The notes beneath the pieces are model-generated. The model saw only the letters and a list, made by a program, of their open reading frames with translations. It searched no databases and was not told the DNA's origin. From NCBI RefSeq assembly GCF_011302055.1, contig NZ_CP049871.1:2004501-2068500 (forward strand): a stretch of DNA of 64,000 nucleotides. Direction: 5' to 3'. Shown here piece by piece: positions 50,099 to 59,174 of this stretch (the first letter of the stretch is position 1; each line of letters opens with the position of its first letter). This DNA comes from Sphingomonas sinipercae. Its GTDB lineage: Bacteria > Pseudomonadota > Alphaproteobacteria > Sphingomonadales > Sphingomonadaceae. The position numbers and the translations under genes were made by a program.

Positions 50099-51124
50099 TT
50101 AGATGAAATGAACCTTGGCGCCCCGTTCCACGGCGCGGGCAAGTTCGGCGGCATCCCAATTGGTCAGGCGGACGCAGCCGTGGCTGCTGGTCTTGCCGAT
50201 CAGCCGCGGCTCTGGCGTGCCGTGTATGCCATAGCCTTCGCGGCTGAGGTCGATCCACGTCGAGCCGACCGGATTGTTGGGCCCGGCGGCGATGGTGAGC
50301 GTTTCGTCAGGGCCCCAATCGCGCCCTTCCGGATCGAAATGGTAGGTGGGATTGGAAGCGATTGCCGTCACCTCCACCGTCGTGTCGGGCGACGGGTGAA
50401 AGCTGCTTCCGACCGTCGTCGGATAGGTCGCAACAAGCCGCTTGCCGGCGGCGTAGGCGCGAAGCTCATTGGCATCCTTATCGACCTCGATATCGACCAC
50501 GGCATCGCCAAGCTTGTCCGCACCGGCATCGGCGATCACGATCCGGGTGCCGGCTTTGGCGAAGTCAGCGCCGGGATTGAGCGCCTCGAAGAAGCTTCTC
50601 GCCATGTGGAATTTCTCGGCCAACGCTTCGGCGGCCGATTCGTAGGTGACGGCGTCAAGCTCGGCCATCGCCGTCAACCCTTCGGGGACGCTGTGGAACG
50701 GGCCGGCGACGTCCGCCTCCGTCACCGTATAGGTTTTCAACAGCGCGCCTGCGTCGTTTGCGGAGAGGCGCTGGAGAAGCGCGGAGCCGACCTCGCCGGT
50801 CGGATCGAGCCCGTTGGCTTTCTGGTAGGCGAGGACGGAGCGGCGCGTATTCCCGCCTGCAGCGCCGTCGATGACTCCGGGCGAATGATGGGCCCGATCG
50901 AGAAGGATCTGCGCCGCAAGAATTTGTTGGGTGCGCGCACCGGCGAAGAGGCCGGGCGGGATCGCTGGATCGAGGTTGACGGAGGACTGGGTCTCCGCGG
51001 CCGCCGGTAATGCCGCGACGGAGGTCAGAAGCGGGAGCCCGAGGAGCATGAAAGCGAGGCGGTTGAAACGGTTGATGAGCGGTCTCCTTGGCTGCTGGTT
51101 TCGATCGCAGCTTTCGAAGCGCAA
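50099..51124 (-). CDS. L,D-transpeptidase (YkuD) with peptidoglycan-binding domain
   Basis: A secreted enzyme making 3-3 peptidoglycan crosslinks. A PG-binding helical domain (about residues 65-115: LLDRAHHSPGVIDGAAGGNT) precedes a LysM-like part (residues 130-200, MARSFFEALNPGADFAKAGT) and the YkuD domain ending in the catalytic motif H-G-T...S-H-G-C-V-R (GIHGTPEPRLIG, SSHGCVRLTN). The start is unresolved: TTG at 51124 (shown), ATG at 51049, or ATC at 51076, which is behind AAGGAGA and gives the best signal peptide (NRFNRLAFMLLGLPLLTS). Confidence 0.88.
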   Translation of the reverse strand: MRFESCDRNQQPRRPLINRFNRLAFMLLGLPLLTSVAALPAAAETQSSVNLDPAIPPGLFAGARTQQILAAQILLDRAHHSPGVIDGAAGGNTRRSVLAYQKANGLDPTGEVGSALLQRLSANDAGALLKTYTVTEADVAGPFHSVPEGLTAMAELDAVTYESAAEALAEKFHMARSFFEALNPGADFAKAGTRIVIADAGADKLGDAVVDIEVDKDANELRAYAAGKRLVATYPTTVGSSFHPSPDTTVEVTAIASNPTYHFDPEGRDWGPDETLTIAAGPNNPVGSTWIDLSREGYGIHGTPEPRLIGKTSSHGCVRLTNWDAAELARAVERGAKVHFI

Positions 51125-51386
51125 TCCGGGTGCGAAGGGACCAGGCCCGGGTCGCTGCCGTTCCCCGCATCAAACCAATGCCTGGGCGCGCGCCCTGTTC
51201 CCCTGCGCGAGCCGGGATGACGGCCCGTCCACACGGTTTCGCAATCGACGGGAGCAATACTTCCTCGAGGAGCTGTTCGACCAAGGCGTCGAAATCCCGG
51301 CCGGCTGAGCGGCTGCATCTTTCAGCTTGGCGGCGGGCAGGCTAACGCTGCCCGACGTGGAGCTGCCTCTTCTCGGGATTTCAATC
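51125..51386. other. intergenic region without supported genes
   Basis: The stretch of up to 310 bases between the L,D-transpeptidase and the divergent M16 peptidase gene shows no frame with coding character. It must hold both promoters. A piece near 51210-51225 (CCGGGATGACGG) resembles the fragments of dispersed sphingomonad-style intergenic repeats elsewhere in the window. I see no riboswitch or terminator. Confidence 0.5.
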
Positions 51387-54233
51387 ATGTTCAATCTTCG
51401 CCGCCTGTCCGTGCTCCTTGTCAGCGCTTCCACGCTGAGCGCCTGCGCAACCGCGCCGCAAGTCGCAGTTCCGGACGCGCCTTCATTCACGGCGACGACC
51501 CAGCCAGCGACGCCCCAGCCGGCCCCGGTCAGTGCCCTGGTCAGCGAAGTTTCGATCCCGCACAGCGGCTTCAAGCTGGCCAACGGGCTGACCGTGATCG
51601 TCCACGAGGACCATAAGGCGCCAGTGGTTGCGGTCAGCACATGGTATAATGTCGGGTCGAAGGACGAGCCGAAAGGCAAGACCGGCTTCGCGCATCTGTT
51701 CGAGCATCTGATGTTCAACGGTTCCGACAATCTGCCGGGCGATTATTTCGAATATCTGCAGCAGATCGGCGCGACCGATTATAACGGAACGACCTGGTTC
51801 GACCGGACCAATTATTTCCAGACGGTGCCGCGCTCGGCGCTCGAGCGGGCCTTGTTCATGGAAAGCGACCGCATGGGCTACCTGCTTGGCGCGGTGACCC
51901 AGGCCAAGCTCGATAACCAGCGCGGCGTCGTCCAGAACGAGAAGCGGCAGGGCGACAACCAGCCGGGTGGGCTGGTCGAATATGAAGTGCTGGAGAACCT
52001 GTTCCCCGACGGGCATCCGTACCAGCATTCGACCATCGGTTCGATGAGCGACCTTGACGCCGCCAGCCTGGCCGACGTGAAGCAGTGGTTCATCGACAAA
52101 TATGCGCCGAACAACGCGGTGCTCGTCCTGGCCGGCGACATCGACGCCGCCGAAGCGCGGCCACTGGTCGAGAAATATTTCGGCGCGATCGAGCGCGGCC
52201 CGGTCAATGTCCCAGCCGCCGCCGACGTCCCGACGCTGTCCGCTTCCAAAAGCATCGTCATGAAGGACCGCGTCGCGGCGACCGAGATCCAGCGGCATTG
52301 GGCGGTGCCCGGGCTGCTGTCCGACCAGCGGGCGGCGCTCGACATCGGCGCGTCGATCCTTGGCGGGCTGGCCAGCTCGCGCCTCGACCGAATCCTGGTC
52401 CGCGACGAGAAACTTGCCGTCAGCGTCAGCACCGGATCGCAGCCATTCCAGCGGATCGGCATGTTCCAGGTCGGAGTCACCGTCAAACCGGGCGTCGATC
52501 CCGCGCTGGTCGAAAAGCGGCTGGATGAAATCATCGCCGATTTCGTCGCCAACGGACCGACCGAGGACGAGGTGCGGCGGGCCGCGACGCAGGAAATCAG
52601 CGGCGAAATCCGCGGGCTCGAGCAGGTCGGCGGGTTCGGCGGCAAGGCGGTCGCGCTTGCCGAAGGCCAAGTCTACGCGGGCGATTCCGACTTCTACAAA
52701 AAGACGCTGGACCGGTTCGCCAACGTCACTTCGGCGGACGTGAAGGCGGCGATGCAGCAGTGGCTGTCGCGGCCGGTGCTGGCGATCCGCCTGGAACCGG
52801 GTGACCGCCCCGAATATCGCGAGTCCGGCTTTAAGCCCAAGCGCGGCAAGAGCGCCGATATCCGCACCCCGAAGGTCAAGCGCGTGCTGCCGCCGCTGGG
52901 CGAGCCGGCGCCGCTCGATTTCCCGGAGGTGCAGCACAGCGCATTGTCGAATGGCGTGCGCGTTCATTATGCGCAGCGCACGACGGTGCCGCTGACCCAG
53001 GTCGGGCTTGCGTTCGACGCCGGCTTCGCCGCCGATGCCCCGGGCCGCCGCGGACTGCAGAATTTGACCTTGTCGTTGCTCGACGAAGGCGCCGCGGGCC
53101 GAAGCTCGCAAGCGCTGGCCGAGGAAGAAGAGCGGCTCGGTGCGCGGATCTCGGCCGGCGGCGGCGCCGACCAGAGCAGCGTGAGCATGTCGGCGCTGAG
53201 CGCCAATCTTGGCGCCTCGCTCGACCTGCTGGCGGATCTCGTCCAGCGGCCCGACTTCAACCCGGCCGACATCGACCGGGTCCGCACGCAGGTGCTGACC
53301 GCCATTTCCCAGCAGCAGAAAGACCCGCAGGACATCGCCAACCGAGTTCTGCCGGCGCTGCTCTATGGCGAAAACCATCCCTACGGCGGCACGCAATATG
53401 GCAATCCCGAGGCGGTAAAGAGCTTCACGCGCGCGGACCTGGCCAGCTTTCACCAGCGGTGGCTGCGCCCCGACAACCTTGAAATCTTCGTCGTTTCGAA
53501 CCTGCCGCTGGCCGATGTCCGGCAAAAGCTGGAGCGGGCGTTTGGCGGCTGGACGGCCCCCGCAGTGCCGAAGGGCGTCAAGGCGTTCGGCGCGACTCCG
53601 AAGCGTGCCCTGGCCGAGCGGATCGTGCTGATCGATCGGCCGGGATCGCCGCAATCCTACATCATGGCCGGGCAGGTCACGCCGGTCGATCCGCGCAGCG
53701 ACGTCACCGCTCTCAACAGCGCCAACGACATCCTGGGTTCAAGCTTCCTGTCGCGGATCAACATGAACCTGCGCGAAGACAAGGGCTGGTCCTACGGGGT
53801 CCGCGGCACCACCCAGATCAACGCCAAGGTCGTGCCTTATATCGTCACCGCGCCGGTCCAGGCCGACCGCACCGGCGATTCGATCCGCGAACTGCGCAAG
53901 GACATTCGCGACATCCTGACCACCAAGGGCGTGACCAGCGCCGAGCTCGATCGGACGATCGCCAACCGGATGAAGCAACTGCCCGGCCAGTTCGAAACGT
54001 CGGGCGCGGTGCTTGGCGCGATGCAGTCGAACGCGCTGCTTGGCCGGCCGGACAATTATTACGAGCTGCTGGCCGATCGCTATCGCGGCCAGACCCGCGC
54101 GAGCCTCGACGCGGCGCTGCGTTCGGCGATCGACCCCAACGGCTTCGTCTGGATCGTCGTCGGCGACGCGGCGAAGGTGCGACCGCAGCTCAAGGCGCTG
54201 AAGCTTCCGATCGAGGAAATCGAACCGCGCTAG
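51387..54233 (+). CDS. M16 family zinc metallopeptidase lipoprotein
   Basis: A 948-residue periplasmic double-clam peptidase from ATG at 51387. The N-terminus has a lipobox (LVSASTLSACATAP), so it is a lipoprotein. The first M16 half has the zinc site H-x-x-E-H in GFAHLFEHLMFNG (about residue 110) and the downstream Glu in GVVQNEKRQGDNQP; the second half (about 500-940) keeps the fold but lacks H-x-x-E-H and is inactive, normal for pitrilysin-type PqqL-like peptidases. Substrates are probably peptides in the periplasm. Confidence 0.93.
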   Translation: MFNLRRLSVLLVSASTLSACATAPQVAVPDAPSFTATTQPATPQPAPVSALVSEVSIPHSGFKLANGLTVIVHEDHKAPVVAVSTWYNVGSKDEPKGKTGFAHLFEHLMFNGSDNLPGDYFEYLQQIGATDYNGTTWFDRTNYFQTVPRSALERALFMESDRMGYLLGAVTQAKLDNQRGVVQNEKRQGDNQPGGLVEYEVLENLFPDGHPYQHSTIGSMSDLDAASLADVKQWFIDKYAPNNAVLVLAGDIDAAEARPLVEKYFGAIERGPVNVPAAADVPTLSASKSIVMKDRVAATEIQRHWAVPGLLSDQRAALDIGASILGGLASSRLDRILVRDEKLAVSVSTGSQPFQRIGMFQVGVTVKPGVDPALVEKRLDEIIADFVANGPTEDEVRRAATQEISGEIRGLEQVGGFGGKAVALAEGQVYAGDSDFYKKTLDRFANVTSADVKAAMQQWLSRPVLAIRLEPGDRPEYRESGFKPKRGKSADIRTPKVKRVLPPLGEPAPLDFPEVQHSALSNGVRVHYAQRTTVPLTQVGLAFDAGFAADAPGRRGLQNLTLSLLDEGAAGRSSQALAEEEERLGARISAGGGADQSSVSMSALSANLGASLDLLADLVQRPDFNPADIDRVRTQVLTAISQQQKDPQDIANRVLPALLYGENHPYGGTQYGNPEAVKSFTRADLASFHQRWLRPDNLEIFVVSNLPLADVRQKLERAFGGWTAPAVPKGVKAFGATPKRALAERIVLIDRPGSPQSYIMAGQVTPVDPRSDVTALNSANDILGSSFLSRINMNLREDKGWSYGVRGTTQINAKVVPYIVTAPVQADRTGDSIRELRKDIRDILTTKGVTSAELDRTIANRMKQLPGQFETSGAVLGAMQSNALLGRPDNYYELLADRYRGQTRASLDAALRSAIDPNGFVWIVVGDAAKVRPQLKALKLPIEEIEPR

Positions 54234-54255
54234 GCCGGCCCGGCGCGGCGGCCGC

Positions 54256-54816
54256 TCAGCGCGCGCGCTTGACCGCGCCGCCGCCGACGATGGCGGTCGA
54301 GACCCGCGGATTGCCGGCGTAGGTGATCAGGCCGCCGCCATTGATCGCGGCGTTGACGACTGGCGACGTGCCCGTCGCGATCCGGCCGCCGCCCATGATC
54401 GCAGTGTTGAAGGAGGCAGCGTCGACCGAGCGCAGGTCGATGTTGCCGCCGCCGCTGACCGCCGCGGCAAGGTGACGCTGCCGGCCGAAGCCGCTGGCGG
54501 CGACGATTTCGCCCCCGCCCTCGATCCTCAAGCTTGGGACCGCGGGCGCCTGGATGTCGACGCGCACCTTGTAACTGGCCGGGCAGTTGCGGCTACAGGC
54601 ATCGATCGTCAGCCGGCCATCGGCAGCGACCGCGAATTTGGTGATCGCCGAATCTCCCTCGACCAGGGTCACGCGCTGTTCGGGGCCGGGTCGGACCGTG
54701 ACGCTCCCGCCGCCACGCAACTCGACGGATTGGAACTGCGAAACCGGCACCGTCTGCGCGGCGGCGAGCGGTGCGGCGGTGACGGCAATGGCGATGAAGG
54801 CGAGGGTCGAGCGCAT
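54256..54816 (-). CDS. secreted GIN-domain (DUF2807) beta-helix protein
   Basis: A 186-residue product with a signal peptide (MRSTLAFIAIAVTAAPLAAA). The mature part is the GIN/DUF2807 fold: repeated short strands with Gly-Gly-Gly turns (ELRGGGSVTV, RIEGGGEIVA, VSGGGNIDLR, IMGGGRIATG, INGGGLITYA, IVGGGAVKRA), about 20 residues apart. Two Cys (DACSRNCPAS) may form a disulfide. Function unknown; the name 'putative auto-transporter adhesin' is historical. A BlaI/MecI-like palindrome lies 55 bases upstream of the start. Confidence 0.85.
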   Translation of the reverse strand: MRSTLAFIAIAVTAAPLAAAQTVPVSQFQSVELRGGGSVTVRPGPEQRVTLVEGDSAITKFAVAADGRLTIDACSRNCPASYKVRVDIQAPAVPSLRIEGGGEIVAASGFGRQRHLAAAVSGGGNIDLRSVDAASFNTAIMGGGRIATGTSPVVNAAINGGGLITYAGNPRVSTAIVGGGAVKRAR

Positions 54817-54856
54817 CGAGAAAACCTTTCGTCGGCCGCAGCGGATGGCGAACCTG

Positions 54857-54882
54857 CTACATTTGTGGCGCTACATTTGTAG
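54857..54882. promoter_or_regulatory. BlaI/MecI-type operator before the GIN-domain gene
   Basis: CTACATTTGTAG (54871-54882) is a perfect palindrome fitting the BlaI/MecI/CopY box TACAnnTGTA. A second near copy, CTACATTTGTGG, starts 14 bases earlier at 54857. Tandem sites like this are bound by BlaI-family repressors, which a partner M56 protease inactivates when cell-wall stress or another signal is sensed. The site is 41-66 bases upstream of the ATG at 54816, where promoter elements are expected. No blaI or M56 gene is in the window. Confidence 0.55.
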
Positions 54883-54887
54883 TTTGT

Positions 54888-55943
54888 CTAGCCCAGTCGC
54901 GTGACGTGGCCCATTTTGCGCCCGGGCCGGGGCGCGCCCTTGCCGTAAAGGTGGACGTGCGCGCCTGCTTCACCGACCAGCGCGGGCCAGCGCGCGATAT
55001 CGTCGCCGAGCAAGTTTTCCATCGTCGCCGACCCGGTGATCCGCTCCGTCGAGCCGAGGGGCAGGCCGCACACGGCGCGGATATGCTGTTCGAACTGCGA
55101 CGTCAGCGCACCTTCGATCGTCCAGTGGCCCGAATTGTGAACGCGCGGCGCGATTTCGTTGACGAGCGGGCCGTCCGTAGTGGCGAAGAATTCGACCGTC
55201 AGCACGCCGACATGGCCGAGCGCCTGGGCGATGGCGGTCGCGATCCGAACAGCCTCGGCGGACTGATTGTCGATGGTCGCGCCGCCGGGAACGGTCGAGC
55301 GGCGCAGGATGCCGCCTTCGTGCTGGTTGAGCGGAAGATCCCACGCCGCGACTTGGCCGTCGTCCGACCGCGCGAGGATGACCGAGAACTCGCAAAGGTA
55401 ATCGACCGCCGCCTCGGCGACGGCCGGCTGGCGACCGATCGCTTGCCAGGCGTCGACGACCGAACCGGCCTCCCGCGCCCAGGCCTGTCCCTTGCCGTCA
55501 TAGCCCATTCGCCGTGTCTTCAGCACCAGCGGCAGGCCGAGTAATTCCTCCGCCGCGCGTGCGTCGGCGTCGCTGTCGATGCACTGCCAGCGGCTAACCC
55601 GGCCGCCGGTGCGCTCAATAAACGCCTTTTCGGTCGCGCGGTCCTGCCCGATCTGCAGCGATGCGACGCCAGGCCTGAGCTTAGCCGCGATCGCTTCCAG
55701 CGAAGCGGCGGGGACGTTTTCGAATTCGTAGGTGGCGATGTCGACGCTGTCGGCGAAGCGGCGCAGCGCCTCGACATCGGCATAGTCGCCGCGGGTGAAT
55801 TTCGCCGCGACGTCGGCGGCGCAGGGGCTCTCGCCGGGTTCGAAAATGTGGCAGCGATAGCCAAGCTGGGCCGCGGCGACGGCGAGCATCTTGCCCAGCT
55901 GGCCCCCGCCGATGATGCCGATGGTCGCGCCGGGGCCGATCAT
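54888..55943 (-). CDS. purK: N5-carboxyaminoimidazole ribonucleotide synthase
   Basis: A 351-residue ATP-grasp enzyme of purine synthesis that carboxylates AIR with ATP and bicarbonate. The N-terminal [20 protein letters not shown] (residues 7-26) is the family start; the ATP-grasp part has [15 protein letters not shown] and [13 protein letters not shown], and the end [15 protein letters not shown] with [16 protein letters not shown] at 55943 overlaps the purE stop (ATGA), and the coupled order purE-purK is standard. Confidence 0.95.
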   Translation of the reverse strand: MIGPGATIGIIGGGQLGKMLAVAAAQLGYRCHIFEPGESPCAADVAAKFTRGDYADVEALRRFADSVDIATYEFENVPAASLEAIAAKLRPGVASLQIGQDRATEKAFIERTGGRVSRWQCIDSDADARAAEELLGLPLVLKTRRMGYDGKGQAWAREAGSVVDAWQAIGRQPAVAEAAVDYLCEFSVILARSDDGQVAAWDLPLNQHEGGILRRSTVPGGATIDNQSAEAVRIATAIAQALGHVGVLTVEFFATTDGPLVNEIAPRVHNSGHWTIEGALTSQFEQHIRAVCGLPLGSTERITGSATMENLLGDDIARWPALVGEAGAHVHLYGKGAPRPGRKMGHVTRLG

Positions 55944-56422
55944 TCGGGCGTTTCGGCCACCGCTGCGGTTTGTTCGGCGCGCTGCCGTTCGAGGCGCTCC
56001 GCCAGCCGGTCGTCGCCGGCGGCAAGGATCGCCGCCGCCAGAAGCGCCGCATTGACCGCACCAGGCTTGCCGATCGCCAGCGTCCCGACGGGAACGCCGG
56101 CCGGCATCTGAACGATCGACAGCAGGCTATCCATGCCCTTGAGCGATTGCGATTCAACCGGCACGCCGAGCACCGGGAGGATCGTCATCGAGGCCGCCAT
56201 GCCGGGCAAATGGGCCGCCCCGCCGGCGCCCGCGATAATCACCTTCAGCCCACGCGCGCGGGCGCCGGTGGCATATTCGTAGAGACGCTGGGGCGTGCGA
56301 TGGGCGGAAACGACCTTGGTCTCGTGCGCGACGCCGAGCTTTTCGAGCGTCTCGGCCGCGTGGCGCATCGTCTCCCAATCGGACTTGCTGCCCATGATGA
56401 TGCCGACTTGGGGTTCGGGCAA
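55940..56422 (-). CDS. purE: N5-carboxyaminoimidazole ribonucleotide mutase
   Basis: A 160-residue enzyme that moves the carboxyl group in the step after PurK. The start is chosen as TTG at 56422 with AGGAAGG 7 bases upstream; this gives (M)[18 protein letters not shown], the normal PurE N-terminus. Another TTG at 56452 opens the same frame. Signature parts are [39 protein letters not shown] and [20 protein letters not shown]. The coupled order with purK suggests co-regulation. Confidence 0.95.
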   Translation of the reverse strand: MPEPQVGIIMGSKSDWETMRHAAETLEKLGVAHETKVVSAHRTPQRLYEYATGARARGLKVIIAGAGGAAHLPGMAASMTILPVLGVPVESQSLKGMDSLLSIVQMPAGVPVGTLAIGKPGAVNAALLAAAILAAGDDRLAERLERQRAEQTAAVAETPE

Positions 56423-56564
56423 GGTAACGCCTTCCTGATCGGGGGTGCGCAAAGCGGCGGTTTAGGGTTGGCTTCGACTGTGCGCAATCAGGACACCTCT
56501 AACCTGTGCAATTTCAAGCCGGCCGCTTCTGGGCTATTCAGTCCGCGTCGATTGTGAGTGCCGA

Positions 56565-57140
56565 ATGCAGGACAGCCTGGTCAGCCTTGAAGATGCGGAA
56601 GCCTTGATCGGCGAGATCGAGCGCCTGCGGGCGGAAGTCGCGCGACTGGAAGCGCGCGTCGGGCAGCTCGATGAAATGGCCCATCGCGACGCACTGGTCG
56701 AACTGCCCAACCGGCGCAGCTTTTCGGCCAGCCTGGAGCGGCTGATCGGACGGGTCGAGCGCTATGGCGATTCCGCCGCAATGCTGTTCATCGACGTCGA
56801 CGGCCTGAAATCGATCAACGACCGCTACGGCCACAAGGCCGGCGACGACGCGCTGATCCAGGTGTCGAAAATCCTCGTCGCGGCGGTGCGCAAGTCGGAC
56901 GCCATAGCGCGCATCGGCGGGGACGAGTTCGCGGTCCTGCTCGAGCGCGCGGATGAGCAAAGCGGCTGGCAGATGGCGCTGAGGATCGTCGAAACGGTGC
57001 TTGCCGCCGACTTCCGGATCGATGGCGAGCCGGTGTCGCTAAGCGTTGCGGTCGGCGTGACCGCGATCAAGCCCGACGACGACCCGGCGTCCGTCATCGA
57101 ACGCGCCGACCGGGAGATGTACCGGGTGAAGGCGGCCTAG
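56565..57140 (+). CDS. GGDEF-domain diguanylate cyclase
   Basis: A 191-residue soluble protein. A short N-terminal coiled coil (about residues 1-40) leads to one GGDEF domain with the intact active site [10 protein letters not shown] and the product-feedback I-site R-x-x-D (RKSD) five residues before it. It should make cyclic di-GMP from GTP and be inhibited by it. There is no sensory domain. ATG at 56565. The stop shares CTAG (57137-57140) with the convergent gpmA stop. Confidence 0.92.
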   Translation: MQDSLVSLEDAEALIGEIERLRAEVARLEARVGQLDEMAHRDALVELPNRRSFSASLERLIGRVERYGDSAAMLFIDVDGLKSINDRYGHKAGDDALIQVSKILVAAVRKSDAIARIGGDEFAVLLERADEQSGWQMALRIVETVLAADFRIDGEPVSLSVAVGVTAIKPDDDPASVIERADREMYRVKAA

Positions 57141-57823
57141 CGCTCGCTCAGATAATAGCTGTCGGTGGCGCACAGATCGTCGCCAAGTTCGAACACCATC
57201 GGTTGCCCGGTCGGGATTTCGACCCCCACGATATCTTCGTCGCTGACGCCGTTGAGGTGCTTGTAGAGCGCGCGGATGGAATTGCCGTGCGCGGAAATCA
57301 GCACCCGCTGGCCGGCCTGAAGCGCGGGCGCGATCGCTTCGCGCCAATAGGGCAGCACCCGCTCGATCGTGTCCTTCAGGCTTTCGGTATCCGGCACGTC
57401 GATGCCCGCGTAGCGCCGGTCGCCGGCGACGTCATACTGGCTGCCGGCTTCCAGCGGCGGCGGTGGAATGTCGAACGACCGGCGCCAGACCTTGACCTGT
57501 TCGGCGCCGACCTTGTCGATCATCTCCTGCTTATTGAGGCCGGTCAGCCCGCCGTAATGGCGCTCGTTCAGCCGCCAGTCCTTGATCACCGGCAGCCACA
57601 GCCGATCCATCGCCTCCAGACTGAGGTTCAGGGTCCGGATCGCGCGGGTCAGCAGGCTGGTGAAGCAGATGTCGAAATCCAGGCCTTTGTCGCGCATCAG
57701 CGCGCCCGCGGCCCGGGCCTCGGCAACGCCCTGATCGGTCAGGTTGACGTCGAACCAGCCGGTGAAGCGGTTTTCCAGGTTCCACTGCGACTGGCCGTGG
57801 CGGATGAGGACGAGGCGCGGCAC
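57137..57823 (-). CDS. gpmA: 2,3-bisphosphoglycerate-dependent phosphoglycerate mutase
   Basis: A 228-residue histidine phosphatase-fold enzyme of glycolysis. The active-site RHG motif is [20 protein letters not shown] (residues 3-22), followed by the [13 protein letters not shown] loop and the second catalytic His in [13 protein letters not shown]. The size and the GLTGLNK segment fit dPGM. The start is 3 bases downstream of the M14 peptidase stop on the same strand. Confidence 0.95.
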   Translation of the reverse strand: MPRLVLIRHGQSQWNLENRFTGWFDVNLTDQGVAEARAAGALMRDKGLDFDICFTSLLTRAIRTLNLSLEAMDRLWLPVIKDWRLNERHYGGLTGLNKQEMIDKVGAEQVKVWRRSFDIPPPPLEAGSQYDVAGDRRYAGIDVPDTESLKDTIERVLPYWREAIAPALQAGQRVLISAHGNSIRALYKHLNGVSDEDIVGVEIPTGQPMVFELGDDLCATDSYYLSER

Positions 57824-57826
57824 GGC

Positions 57827-58963
57827 CTAAGCCTTCCGGGCTTTCAGCTCCGGCAGGATCGCGTGGAGCGCGTCGAGGCATGACTTGGCCAGGTAGCGCG
57901 AACGCTCCGGGCTCCACCCATAGGTTTCGTCGGGCAGGTTGAAATTGTCCTTGAAGGGCATTTCCAACGTCATCGACACACACCCGAAGCGTTCGGCGAG
58001 CTGGGTCGTGGACATCGACATATTGGCCTGGCCCGGCGCCGGGATTTCATAGCCCTGCGCCGTCTGGAAATCGGGCGAGAGGCGTTCGAGGGTGTCGCTA
58101 AACAGCTTGAACAATTCGGTCTGCCGGGCAGTCAGCGACGGAATGCCTTCGAAGCCGGCGAGGAAGTTGGCCGGGATCGCCTCGTCACCATGGATGTCCA
58201 TCGCGAAATCGACGCCGGTTTCGTCCATCGCGTTGCGCACGCACAGCACTTCCGGGCTCTTGTCGGCCGATGGCGCATGCCATTCGCGGTTGAGGTTTAC
58301 GCCGACCGCATTGGTGCGCAGGTGGCCGCGCCGCGACCCGTCCGGGTTCATGTTGGAGACGACGTTGAACGTACATTCCCGGCGCAACACACGGGCGACG
58401 GGATCGTCGGGATCGGTGAGCTTTTCGAGCGCGCCTTCCATCCACCATTCGGCCATCGTCTCGCCCGGGTGCTGGCGAGCGTAAAGCCAGACGCTGAGCG
58501 GGCCGTTGCCGATCGTCAGGCAATCGATGTCCTGCCCGTCGAGGCTCTGGCCAAGCGAGCGATAAGCAACGCCCGGGACCGCCGCGACCGTGGCGACGAG
58601 GTCGTGGTGACGCTCCATCGAAAAAGGCGCGAAATAAGCGATCCAGACCGCGTCCGACGGCGGCGTGAAGCGCATCGTCAATATCCCGTCGGCGAAGCTG
58701 GTGCCGTCGATCCGCACCCATTCCTCACGGTCGAGCGAAAGGCAGGCGCGATAGTCCGGCCAGCCGTCGGGGTAGGCCGAACCGCCGCAATTGGTGATGC
58801 GCAAGGTCACTTCCCGGCCCGCCGCGCCGGCCAGCTTGAAATAGAACCACTGATAGAAGTCCGACATGTGGTCGGCGACGATCTCCAGGTCGGCGGAGTC
58901 GCCGTTGCTGCTGACGACGCGGATGTTCCCCGCGTCGAACGCGCTTGAAATTGTCAGTGCCAT
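57827..58963 (-). CDS. M14-family carboxypeptidase (cytosolic carboxypeptidase-like)
   Basis: A 378-residue zinc carboxypeptidase from ATG at 58963; the longer frame to 59350 overlaps a divergent gene. No signal peptide. An N-terminal beta-sandwich (about 1-115, typical of CCP-type enzymes) precedes the catalytic domain: zinc-binding H-x-x-E in [16 protein letters not shown], substrate-binding N-R in GVNLNREW, third zinc His in [15 protein letters not shown], and the catalytic Glu in [11 protein letters not shown]. Bacterial CCP-like enzymes are thought to trim acidic tails from proteins or peptides. A same-strand pair with gpmA. Confidence 0.88.
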   Translation of the reverse strand: MALTISSAFDAGNIRVVSSNGDSADLEIVADHMSDFYQWFYFKLAGAAGREVTLRITNCGGSAYPDGWPDYRACLSLDREEWVRIDGTSFADGILTMRFTPPSDAVWIAYFAPFSMERHHDLVATVAAVPGVAYRSLGQSLDGQDIDCLTIGNGPLSVWLYARQHPGETMAEWWMEGALEKLTDPDDPVARVLRRECTFNVVSNMNPDGSRRGHLRTNAVGVNLNREWHAPSADKSPEVLCVRNAMDETGVDFAMDIHGDEAIPANFLAGFEGIPSLTARQTELFKLFSDTLERLSPDFQTAQGYEIPAPGQANMSMSTTQLAERFGCVSMTLEMPFKDNFNLPDETYGWSPERSRYLAKSCLDALHAILPELKARKA

Positions 58964-59174
58964 GAAGCCTTCTCGAAACGAGCAATGAAGTCTGCCGCGC
59001 TGATAGTGCGCGCTCCCCGAACAGGCAAACCGCTTGGGGCCGCGGGCGGCACTTGCGTCTGGCGGCCCGCCCCTGCCTTCGTTAGGGCCGTTGCCGGCGC
59101 GGCTTGCAGCAGCTTGGCGGCCGCTCGTCGAAACGGCAGCGTGCGACCGCGCGCCGCCGGGCATGGGAGAATGC

